Assembly: GCF_029227915.1 (NCBI RefSeq) | Contig: NC_079878.1 | Coordinates: forward strand, 17,982,001-18,046,000 | Direction of reading: 5' to 3' | Length of the DNA stretch: 64,000 nucleotides | Source: Hydractinia symbiolongicarpus | Lineage: Eukaryota; Cnidaria; Hydrozoa; Anthoathecata; Hydractiniidae | Shown here: positions 35,558 through 47,100 of the stretch, one piece after another | How the letters are laid out: the number at the start of each line of letters is the position of its first letter | How positions within the stretch are numbered: position 1 is the first letter of the stretch | The notes under the pieces: model-generated | Databases searched by the model: none | What the model was told of the DNA's origin: nothing | Seen by the model: only the letters and a program-made list of their open reading frames with translations | Position numbers and translations under genes: made by a program

Positions 35558-37854
35558 GCCATTTCCATAGAACACCATCAACTACATGCGCAGTCTTCTA
35601 AAGGCTGTAATACGGCTTTTTGCAGCCTAACAGGGACCTTACACGTAAATCACGTGCTTCAAGTAGCCTAGACCGGCGGGGATCAGTCTAGTCCTTTCAC
35701 ACTCTATGAACTACGACGCCTCAAATCGTTTTTCATTCTGCAATGGCCATAGAGCACCATCAACTGCATGCACGGCCTTCTAAAATTTGTAGTACGGTCT
35801 TTTGCAGCCTAATAGGTGCCTTATTGCGAATTACGTGCTTCTACGAGCATAGACCGGTAAGGATCGGTTCAGTCTTTCCACTCTCAATGGACTACGACGT
35901 CTCAAGTGGTTTTCTATTCCGCAATTGCCATAGAACACCGTCAAGTACGTGCACAGTCTTCCAAAAGGTTATAACACGGCCTTTCGCAGCCTAATAAAGG
36001 CCTTACACGTAAATGACGTGCTTCTACCAGCATAGACAGGTGGCCATAGGTCTAGTCCTTGCACTCTTAATGGACTACGACGCATCAAGTCGTTTTCCAG
36101 TCCTCAATAGCCATAGAACACCGTCAAGTACGTGCACAGTCTTCCAAAACGTTATAAAACGGCCTTTGGCTGTCGAATAAAGGCCTTACACGTAAATGAC
36201 GTGCTTCTACGAGCATAGACCGGCGGGGATCAGTCTAGTCCTCTCACACTCTATGAACTACGACGACTCAAATCGTTTTCTATTCCGCAATGGCCATAGA
36301 ACACCGTCAAGTACGTGCACAAACTTCTAAAGGTTATAATACGGCCTTTTGCAGCCGAATAAGAGCCTAACACGTAAGTCACGACCTTCCCGGAGCCCAG
36401 ACTTGTTGCCATAGGTCTAGTCCTTCCACTCATCATGGACTACGACGCCTCAAGTCGTTTTTCATTCTGCAATGGCCGTAGAACACCATCAACTGCATGC
36501 ACGGCCTTCTAAAATTTGTAGTACGGTTTTTTGCAGCCTAATAGGGGCCTTATACGTGAATGACGCGCTTCTACGAGCATAGACAGGTGGCAGAAGGTCT
36601 AGTCCTTCCACTCATCATGGACTACGACGCCTCAAGTCGTTTTCCATTCCGCAATGGCCATAGAACACCGTCAAGTACGTGCACAGTCTTCCAAAAGGTT
36701 ATAACACGGCCTTTTGCAGCCTAATAAAGGCCTTACAAGTAAATGACGTGCTTCTACCAGCATAGACAGGTGGCCATAGGTCTAGTCCTTGCACTCTTAA
36801 TGGACTACGACGTCTCAAGTGGTTTTTCAATCCGCAATGGCCATAAAAAACCGTCAAGTACGTGTACAGTCTTCCAAAAGGTTATAATACTGTCTTATGC
36901 AGCCTAATAGGGGCCTTATACGTGAATGACGCGCTTCTACGAGCATAGACAGGTGGCAGAAGGTCTAGTCCTTCCACTCATCATGGACTACGACGCCTCA
37001 AGTCGTTTTCCATTCCGCAATGGCCATGGAACACCGTCAAGTACGTGCACAATCTTCTAAAGGATATAATACGGCCTTTTGCAGCCGAATAAGAGCCTAA
37101 CACGTAAGTCACGACCTTCCCGGAGCCCAGACTTGTTGCCATAGGTCTAGTCCTTGCACTCTTAATGGACTACGACGTCTCAAGTCGTTTTCCATTCCGC
37201 AATGGCCATAGAACACCATCAACTACATGCGCAGTCTTCTAAAGGCTGTATTACGGCTTATTGCAGCCTAATAGGGGCCTTATACGTGAATTACGTGCTT
37301 CTACGAGTATAGACCGGTGAGGATCGGTTCAGTCTTTCCGCTCTCAATGGACTACGACGTCTCAAGTGGTTTTCCAATCCGCAATGGCCATAAAAAACCG
37401 TCAAGTACGGGCACAGTCTTCCAAAAGGTTATAATAGGTTCTTATGCAGCCTAATAGGGGCCTTATACGTGAATTACGTGCTTCTACGAGCATATCGGTG
37501 AGGATCGGTTCAGTCTTTCCACTCTCAATGGACTACGACGTCTCAACTAGTTTTCCAATCCGCAATGGCCATAAAAAACCGTCAAGTACGTGCACAGTCT
37601 TCAAAAAGGTTATAATACCGTCTTTTGCAGCCTAATAAAGGCCTTACACGTAAATGACATACATCTACGAGCATAGACCGGCGGGGATCAGTCTAATCCT
37701 TTCACACTCTATGAACTACGACGCCTTAAGTCGTTTTCCATTCTGCAATGGCCATAGAATACCATCAACTGCATGCACGGCCTTCTAAAATTTGTAGTAC
37801 GGTCTTTTGCAGCCTAATAGGGGCCTTATACATGAATTACGTGCTTCTACGAGC

Positions 37855-38400
37855 ATAGACCGGTGAGGATCGGTTCAGTCTTTCCACTCTCAATGGACTA
37901 CGACGTCTCAAGTGGTTTTCCATTCCGCAATGGCCATGGAACACCGTCAAGTACGTGCACAATCTTCTAAAGGATATAATACGGCCTATTGCAGGCTAAT
38001 AAGGGTCTTCCACGTAAATGACGTGCTTTTACGAGCATAAACAGGTGGCCACAGGTATAGTCCTTGCACTCTTAATGGACTACGAAGCGTCAAGTCGTTT
38101 TCCATTCCTCAGTGGCCATAGAACACCATCAACTACATGCGCAGTCTTCTAAAGGCTGTATTACGGCTTATGGCAGCCTAATAGGGGCCTTACACGTAAA
38201 TGACGTGCTTCTACGAGCATAGACCGGCAGGGATCAGTCTAATCCTTTCACACTCTATGAACTACGACGCCTTAAATCGTTTTCCATTCTGCAATGGCCA
38301 TAGAACACCATCAACTGCATGCACGGCCTTCTAAAATTTGTAGTACGGTCTTTTGCAGCCTAATAGGGGCCTTATACATGAATTACGTGCTTCTACGAGC
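37855..38400 (+). repeat. Three monomers (~546 bp) absent from the partner block
   Basis: The B-F-G run here lies between two very similar class B monomers whose ends read GACCGGTGAGG (37,859) and GACTGGTGAGG (38,405). The partner passes directly from the equivalent of 37.85 kb to that of 38.40 kb near 44,820. Either a three-monomer deletion in the partner or a gain here fits. Private changes here are TACGAAGCGTC and GCTTATGGCAGCC. Confidence 0.75.
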
Positions 38401-39382
38401 ATAGACTGGTGAGGATCGGTTCAGTATTTCCACTCTCAATGGACTACGACGTCTCAAGTGGTTTTCCATTCCGCAATGGCCATGGAACACCGTCAAGTAC
38501 GTGCACAATCTTCTAAAGGATATAATACGGCCTATTGCAGGCTAATAAGGGTCTTCCACGTAAATGACGTGCTTTTACGAGCATAAACAGGTGGCCACAG
38601 GTATAGTCCTTGCACTCTTAATGGACTACGACGCGTCAAGTCGTTTTCCATTCCTCAGTGGCCATAGAACACCATCAACTACATGCGCAGTCTTCTAAAG
38701 GCTGTAATACGGCTTTTTGCAGCCTAACAGGGACCTTACACGTAAATCACGTGCCTCAAGTAGCCTAGACCGGCGGGGATCAGTCTAGTCCTTTCACACT
38801 CTATGACCTACGACGCCTCAAATCGTTTTTCATTCTGCAATGGCCATAGAGCACCATCAACTGCATGCACGGCCTTCTAAAATTTGTAGTACGGTCTTCT
38901 GCAGCATATTAGGTGCCTTATTTGCGAATTACGTGCTTCTACGAGCATAGACCGGTGAGGATCGGTTCAGTCTATCCACTCTCAATGGACTACGACGTCT
39001 CAAGTGGTTTTCCATTCCGTAATGGCCATGGAACACCGCCAAGTACGTGCACAATCTTCTAAAGGATATAATACGGCCTATTGCATGCTAATAAGGGTCT
39101 TCCACGTAAATGACGTGCTTCTACGAGCATAGACAGGTGGCCACAGGTATAGTCCTTGCACTCTTAATGGACTACGACGCGTCAAGTCGTTTTCCATTCC
39201 TCAGTGGCCATAGAACACCATCAACTACATGCGCAGTCTTCTAAAGGCTGTATTACGGCTTGTTGCAGCCTAATAGGGGCCTTATACGTGAATTACGTGC
39301 TTCTACGAGTATAGACCGGTGAGGATCGGTTCAGTCTTTCCACTCTCAATGGACTACGACGTCTCAAGTGGTTTTCCAATCC

Positions 39383-39744
39383 GCAATGGCCATAAAAAAC
39401 CGTCAAGTACGTGCACAGTCTTCCAAAAGGTTATAATACGGTCTTATGCAGCCTAATAGGGGCCTTATACGTGAATTACGTGCTTCTACGAGCATATCGG
39501 TGAGGATCGGTTCAGTCTTTCCACTCTCAATGGACTACGACGTCTCAACTAGTTTTCCAATCCGCAATGGCCATAAAAAACCGTCAAGTACGTGCACAGT
39601 CTTCCAAAAGGTTAAAATACCGTCTTTTGCAGCCTAATAGGGGCCTTATACGTGAATTACGTGCTTCTACGAGCATATCGGTGAGGATCGGTTCAGTCTT
39701 TCCACTCTCAATGGACTACGACGTCTCAACTAGTTTTCCAATCC
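39383..39744 (+). repeat. Two adjacent 181-bp class H variants with a 2-bp deletion and ACTAGT
   Basis: In both monomers GCATAGATCGG is shortened to GCATATCGG, making the unit 181 bp instead of 183, and both end CTCAACTAGTTTTCC where other copies have CTCAAGTGG or CTCAAGTAG. The two units (39383-39563 and 39564-39744) are nearly the same and look like a single-monomer duplication. The pair recurs in the duplicated block at about 45.80-46.16 kb. Single copies with the shortened form occur near 37.49, 44.46, 54.81, 57.25 and 60.21 kb; the last three have TTTTATAATCC downstream. Confidence 0.8.
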
Positions 39745-39841
39745 GCAATGGCCATAAAAAACCGTCAAGTACGTGCACAGTCTTCCAAAAGGTTAAAATA
39801 CCGTCTTTTGCAGCCTAATAAAGGCCTTACACGTAAATGAC

Positions 39842-39857
39842 ATGCTTCTACGAGCAT
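39842..39857. other. Imperfect 16-bp dyad ATGCTTCTACGAGCAT (example site)
   Basis: The sequence matches its own reverse complement at 12 of 16 positions, with perfect 5-bp arms ATGCT and AGCAT. Most monomers have GTGCTTCTACGAGCAT, with 4-bp arms. It is the segment duplicated in the 219-bp monomers, so those carry two dyads. Classes C, G and I replace it with CTTCAAGTAGCC or CTTCCCGGAGCC. Confidence 0.75.
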
Positions 39858-39927
39858 AGACCGGCGGGGATCAGTCTAATCCTTTCACACTCTATGAACT
39901 ACGACGCCTTAAGTCGTTTTCCATTCT

Positions 39928-40146
39928 GCAATGGCCATAGAACACCATCAACTGCATGCACGGCCTTCTAAAATTTGTAGTACTGTCTTATGCAGCATAA
40001 TAGGGGCCTTATATGTGAATTACGTGTTTCTACGGGTATAGACCGGTGAGGATAAATGACATGCTTCTACGAGCATAGACCGGCGGGGATCAGTCTAATC
40101 CTTTCACACTCTATGAACTACGACGCCTCAAATCGTTTTCTATGCC
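39928..40146 (+). repeat. 219-bp extended monomer 1
   Basis: After GACCGGTGAGGA (join at 40,050) the sequence steps back to TAAATGACATGC, so about 37 bp covering the dyad and GACCGG region is present twice. The enlarged unit is 182 plus 37 bp. This copy also has TATATGTGAATTACGTG and TACGGGTATAG. Confidence 0.9.
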
Positions 40147-41879
40147 GCAATAGCCATAGAACACCGTCAAGTACGTGCACAATCTTCTAAAGGTTATAAT
40201 ACGGCCTTTTCCAGCCTAATAAGAGCCTAACACGCAAGTCACGACCTTCCCGGAGCCCAGAATTGTTGCCATAGGTCTAGTCATTCCAGTCATCATGGAC
40301 TACGACGCCTCAAGTCGTTTTCCATTCTGCAATGGCCATAGAACACCATCAACTGCATGCACGGCCTTCTAAAATTTGTAGTACGGTCTTTTGCAGCCTA
40401 ATAGGGGCCTTATACGTTAATTACGTGCTTCTACGAGCATAGACCGGTGAGGATCGGTTCAGTCTTTCCACTCTAATTGGACTACGACGTCTCAAGTCGT
40501 TTTCCATTCCGCAATGGCCATAGAACACCGTCAAGTACGTGCATAGTCTTCCAAAAGGTTATAACACGGCCTTTTGCAGCTTAATAAAGGCCATACACGT
40601 AAATGACGTGCTTCTACCAGCATAGACAGGTGGCCATAGGTCTAGTCCTTGCACTCTTAATGGACTACGACGCATCAAGTCGTTTTCCAGTCCTCAATAG
40701 CCATAGAACACCGTCAAGTACGTACACAGTCTTCCAAAACGTTATAATACGGCCTTTGGCTGTCGAATAAAGGCCTTACACGTAAATGACGTGCTTCTAC
40801 GAGCATACACCGGCGGGGATCAGTCTAGTCCTCTCACACTCTATGAACTACGACGCCTCAAATCGTTTTCTATTCCGCAATGGCCATAGAACACCGTCAA
40901 GTACGTGCACAAACTTCTTAGGGTTATAATACGGCCTTTTGCAGCCTAATGAGAGCCTAACACGTAAATCACGACCTTCCCGGAGCCCAGACTTGTTGCC
41001 ATAGGTCTAGTCCTTCCACTCATCATGGACTACGACGCCTCAAGTCGTTTTTCATTCTGCAATGGCCATAGAACACCATCAACTGCATGCACGGCTTTCT
41101 AAAATTTGTAGTACGGTCTTTTGCAGCCTAATAGGGGCCTTATACGTAAATGACGCGGTTCTACGAGCATAGACGGGTGGCAGAAGGTCTAGTCCTTCCT
41201 CTCATCATGAACTACGACGCCTCAAGTCGTTTTCCATTCAGCAATGGCCATAGAACAATATGGAGTACGTGCACTGTCTTCCAAAAGGTTATAACACGGC
41301 CTTTTGCAGCCTAATAAAGGCCTTACAAGTAAATGACGTGCTTCTACCAGCATAGACAGGTGGCCATAGGTCTAGTCCTTGCACTCTTAATGGACTACGA
41401 CGTCTCAAGTGGTTTTCCAATCCGCAATGGCCATAAAAAACCGTCAAGTACGTGCACAGTCTTCCAAAAGGTTATAATACTGTCTTATGCAGCCTAATAG
41501 GGGCCTTATACATGAATTACGTGCTTCTACGAGCATAGATCGGTGAGGATCGGTTCAGTCTTTCCACTCTCAATGGACTACGACGTCTCAAGTAGTTTTC
41601 CAATCCGCAATGGCCATAAAAAACCGTCAAGTACGTGCACAGTCTTCCAAAAGGTTATAATACGGCCTTTTGTAGCCTAATAAAGGCCTTACACGTAAAT
41701 GACATGCTTCTACGAGCATAGACCGGCGGGGATCAGTCTAATCCTTTCACACTCTATGAACTACGACGCCTCAAATCGTTTTCTATTCCGCAATGGCCAT
41801 AGAACACCGTCAAGTACATGCACAGTCTTCCAAAAGGTTATAACACGGCCTTTTGCAGCCTAATAAAGACCTTACACGT

Positions 41880-43400
41880 AAATCACGACCTTCCCGGAGC
41901 CCAGACTTGTTGCCATAGGTCTAGTCCTTCCACTCATCATGGACTACGACGCCTCAAGTCGTTTTTCATTCTGCAATGGCCATAGAACACCATCAACTGC
42001 ATGCACGGCCTTCTAAAATTTGTAGTACGGTCTTTTGCAGCCTAATAGGGGCCTTATACGTGAATGATGCGCTTCTACGAGCATAGACAGGTGGAAGAAG
42101 GTCTAGTCCTTCCACTCATCATGGACTACGACGCCTCAAGTCGTTTTCCATTCCGCAATGGGCATAGAACACCGTCAAGTACGTGCACAGTCTTCCAAAA
42201 GGTTATAACACGGCCTTTTGCAGCCTAATAAAGGCCTTACAAGTAAATGACATGCTTCTACCAGCATAGACAGGTGCGCATAGGTCTAGTCCTTGCACTC
42301 TTAATGGACTACGACGTCTCAAGTGGTTTTCCAATCCGCAATGGCCATAAAAAACCGTCAAGTACGTGCGCAGTCTTCCAAAAGGTTATAATACTGTCTT
42401 ATGCAGCCTAATTGGGGCCTTATACATGAATTACGAGCTTCTACGAGCATAGATCGGTGAGGATCGGTTCAGTCTTTCCACTCTCAATGGACTACGACGT
42501 CTCAAGTAGTTTTCCAATTCGCAATGGCCATAAAAAACCGTCAAGTACGTGCACAGTCTTCCAAAACGTTATTATACGGCCTTTTGCAGCCTAATAAAGG
42601 CCTTACACGTAAATAACATGCTTCTACGAGCATAGACCGCCGGGGATCAGTCTAGTCCTTTCACACTCTATGAACTACGACGCCTCAAATCGTTTTCTAT
42701 TCCGCAATGGCCATAGAACACCGTCAAGTACGTGCACAAACTTCTAAAGGTTATAATACGGCCTTTTGCAGCCTAATAAGAGCCTAACACGTAAATCACT
42801 ACCTTCCCGGAGCCCAGACTTGTTGCCATAGGTCTAGTCCTTCCACTCATCATGGACTACGACGCCTCAAGTCGTTTTTCATTCTGCAATGGCCATAGAA
42901 CACCATCAACTGCATGCACGGCCTTCTAAAATTTGTAGTACGGCCTTTCGCAGCCTAATAGGGGCCTTATACGTGAATGATGCGCTTCTACGAGCATAGA
43001 CAGGTGGAAGAAGGTCTAGTCCTTCCACTCATCATGGACTACGACGCCTCAAGTCGTTTTCCATTCCGCAATGGCCATAGAACACCGTCAAGTACGTGTA
43101 CAGTCTTCCAAAAGGTTATAACACGGCCTTTTGCAGCCTAATAAAGGCCTTACAAATAAATGACATGCTTCTACCAGCATAGACAGGTGCGCATAGGTCT
43201 AGTCCTTGCACTCTTAACGGACTACGACGTCTCAAGTGGTTTTCCAATCCGCAATGGCCATAAAAAACCGTCAAGTACGTGCGCAGTCTTCCAAAAGGTT
43301 ATAATACTGTCTTATGCAGCCTAATTGGGGCCTTATACATGAATTACGAGCTTCTACGAGCATAGATCGGTGAGGATCGGTTCAGTCTTTCCACTCTCAA
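41880..43400 (+). repeat. Local 5-monomer duplication (~914 bp) within copy 1
   Basis: Markers GAATGATGCGCTTC with GGTGGAAGAAGGTC, and AATTACGAGCTTC, recur at about 42,066 and 42,980 and about 42,428 and 43,343. The same pair exists in copy 2 near 48.49 and 49.40 kb, so this 5-monomer step is older than the 6-kb duplication. Confidence 0.75.
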
Positions 43401-44103
43401 TGGACTACGACGCATCAAGTCGTTTTCCAGTCCTCAATAGCCATAGAACACCGTCAAGTACGTGCACAGTCTTCCAAAACGTTATAAAACGGCCTTTGGC
43501 AGCCTAATAAAGGCCTTACAAGTAAATGACGTGCTTCTACGAGCATAGACCGGCGGGGATCAGTCTAGTCCTCTCACACTCTATGAACTACGACGCCTCA
43601 AATCGTTTTCTATTCCGCAATGGCCATAGAACACCGTCAAGTACGTGCACAAACTTCTAAAGGTTATAATACGGCCTTTTGCAGCCGAATAAGAGCCTAA
43701 CACGTAAGTCACGACCTTCCCGGAGCACAGACTTGTTGCCATAGGTCTAGTCCTTCCACTCATCATGGACTACGACGCCTCAAGTCGTTTTTCATTCTGC
43801 AATGGCCGTAGAACACCATCAACTGCATGCACGGCCTTCTAAAATTTGTAGTACGGTTTTTTGCAGCCTAATAGGGGCCTTATACGTGAATGACGCGCTT
43901 CTACGAGCATAGACAGGTGGCAGAAGGTCTAGTCCTTCCACTCATCAGGGACTACGACGCCTCAAGTCGTTTTCCATTCCGCAATGGCCATAGAACACCG
44001 TCAAGTACGTGCACAGTCTTCCAAAAGGTTATAACACGGCCTTTTGCAGCCTAATAAAGGCCTTACAAGTAAATGACGTGCTTCTACCAGCATAGACAGG
44101 TGG

Positions 44104-47100
44104 CCATAGGTCTAGTCCTTGCACTCTTAATGGACTACGACGTCTCAAGTCGTTTTCCATTCCGCAATGGCCATAGAACACCATCAACTACATGCGCAGT
44201 CTTCTAAAGGCTGTATTACGGCTTATTGCAGCCTAATAGGGGCCTTATACGTGAATTACGTGCTTCTACGAGTATAGACCGGTGAGGATCGGTTCAGTCT
44301 TTCCGCTCTCAATGGACTACGACGTCTCAAGTGGTTTTCCAATCCGCAATGGCCATAAAAAACCGTCAAGTACGTGCACAGTCTTCCAAAAGGTTATAAT
44401 AGGGTCTTATGCAGCCTAATAGGGGCCTTATACGTGAATTACGTGCTTCTACGAGCATATCGGTGAGGATCGGTTCAGTCTTTCCACTCTCAATGGACTA
44501 CGACGTCTCAACTAGTTTTCCAATCCGCAATGGCCATAAAAAACCGTCAAGTACGTGCACAGTCTTCAAAAAGGTTATAATACCGTCTTTTGCAGCCTAA
44601 TAAAGGCCTTACACGTAAATGACATACATCTACGAGCATAGACCGGCGGGGATCAGTCTAATCCTTTCACACTCTATGAACTACGACGCCTTAAGTCGTT
44701 TTCCATTCTGCAATGGCCATAGAATACCATCAACTGCATGCACGGCCTTCTAAAATTTGTAGTACGGTCTTTTGCAGCCTAATAGGGGCCTTATACATGA
44801 ATTACGTGCTTCTACGAGCATAGACTGGTGAGGATCGGTTCAGTATTTCCACTCTCAATGGACTACGACGTCTCAAGTGGTTTTCCATTCCGCAATGGCC
44901 ATGGAACACCGTCAAGTACGTGCACAATCTTCTAAAGGATATAATACGGCCTATTGCAGGCTAATAAGGGTCTTCCACGTAAATGACGTGCTTTTACGAG
45001 CATAAACAGGTGGCCACAGGTATAGTCCTTGCACTCTTAATGGACTACGACGCGTCAAGTCGTTTTCCATTCCTCAGTGGCCATAGAACACCATCAACTA
45101 CATGCGCAGTCTTCTAAAGGCTGTAATACGGCTTTTTGCAGCCTAACAGGGACCTTACACGTAAATCACGTGCCTCAAGTAGCCTAGACCGGCGGGGATC
45201 AGTCTAGTCCTTTCACACTCTATGACCTACGACGCCTCAAATCGTTTTTCATTCTGCAATGGCCATAGAGCACCATCAACTGCATGCACGGCCTTCTAAA
45301 ATTTGTAGTACGGTCTTCTGCAGCATATTAGGTGCCTTATTTGCGAATTACGTGCTTCTACGAGCATAGACCGGTGAGGATCGGTTCAGTCTATCCACTC
45401 TCAATGGACTACGACGTCTCAAGTGGTTTTCCATTCCGTAATGGCCATGGAACACCGCCAAGTACGTGCACAATCTTCTAAAGGATATAATACGGCCTAT
45501 TGCATGCTAATAAGGGTCTTCCACGTAAATGACGTGCTTCTACGAGCATAGACAGGTGGCCACAGGTATAGTCCTTGCACTCTTAATGGACTACGACGCG
45601 TCAAGTCGTTTTCCATTCCTCAGTGGCCATAGAACACCATCAACTACATGCGCAGTCTTCTAAAGGCTGTATTACGGCTTATTGCAGCCTAATAGGGGCC
45701 TTATACGTGAATTACGTGCTTCTACGAGTATAGACCGGTGAGGATCGGTTCAGTCTTTCCACTCTCAATGGACTACGACGTCTCAAGTGGTTTTCCAATC
45801 CGCAATGGCCATAAAAAACCGTCAAGTACGTGCACAGTCTTCCAAAAGGTTATAATACGGTCTTATGCAGCCTAATAGGGGCCTTATACGTGAATTACGT
45901 GCTTCTACGAGCATATCGGTGAGGATCGGTTCAGTCTTTCCACTCTCAATGGACTACGACGTCTCAACTAGTTTTCCAATCCGCAATGGCCATAAAAAAC
46001 CGTCAAGTACGTGCACAGTCTTCCAAAAGGTTAAAATACCGTCTTTTGCAGCCTAATAGGGGCCTTATACGTGAATTACGTGCTTCTACGAGCATATCGG
46101 TGAGGATCGGTTCAGTCTTTCCACTCTCAATGGACTACGACGTCTCAACTAGTTTTCCAATCCGCAATGGCCATAAAAAACCGTCAAGTACGTGCACAGT
46201 CTTCCAAAAGGTTAAAATACCGTCTTTTGCAGCCTAATAAAGGCCTTACACGTAAATGACATGCTTCTACGAGCATAGACCGGCGGGGATCAGTCTAATC
46301 CTTTCACACTCTATGAACTACGACGCCTTAAGTCGTTTTCCATTCTGCAATGGCCATAGAACACCATCAACTGCATGCACGGCCTTCTAAAATTTGTAGT
46401 ACTGTCTTATGCAGCATAATAGGGGCCTTATATGTGAATTACGTGTTTCTACGGGTATAGACCGGTGAGGATAAATGACATGCTTCTACGAGCATAGACC
46501 GGCGGGGATCAGTCTAATCCTTTCACACTCTATGAACTACGACGCCTCAAATCGTTTTCTATGCCGCAATAGCCATAGAACACCGTCAAGTACGTGCACA
46601 ATCTTCTAAAGGTTATAATACGGCCTTTTCCAGCCTAATAAGAGCCTAACACGCAAGTCACGACCTTCCCGGAGCCCAGAATTGTTGCCATAGGTCTAGT
46701 CATTCCAGTCATCATGGACTACGACGCCTCAAGTCGTTTTCCATTCTGCAATGGCCATAGAACACCATCAACTGCATGCACGGCCTTCTAAAATTTGTAG
46801 TACGGTCTTTTGCAGCCTAATAGGGGCCTTATACGTTAATTACGTGCTTCTACGAGCATAGACCGGTGAGGATCGGTTCAGTCTTTCCACTCTAATTGGA
46901 CTACGACGTCTCAAGTCGTTTTCCATTCCGCAATGGCCATAGAACACCGTCAAGTACGTGCATAGTCTTCCAAAAGGTTATAACACGGCCTTTTGCAGCT
47001 TAATAAAGGCCATACACGTAAATGACGTGCTTCTACCAGCATAGACAGGTGGCCATAGGTCTAGTCCTTGCACTCTTAATGGACTACGACGCATCAAGTC

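Larger units (their letters stand above)
37139..43411 (+). repeat. ~6.3-kb segmental duplication, copy 1
   Basis: It matches 44,104-49,831. The offset is 6,965 bp up to about 37,855 and 6,419-6,420 bp from about 38,401, the difference being three monomers present only here. Shared rare markers include AGAATACCATCAAC, TACGGGTATAGACC, TATGCCGCAATAGCC, GAACAATATGGAGTACG and TTAACGGACTACG. The right end is near 43,411, where GACGCATC replaces GACGTCTC. Confidence 0.85.

Noticed and set aside
39842-39857. Dyad ATGCTTCTACGAGCAT as a transcription terminator hairpin
   Set aside because: The arms are only 4-5 bp, there is no T run after it and no gene before it.
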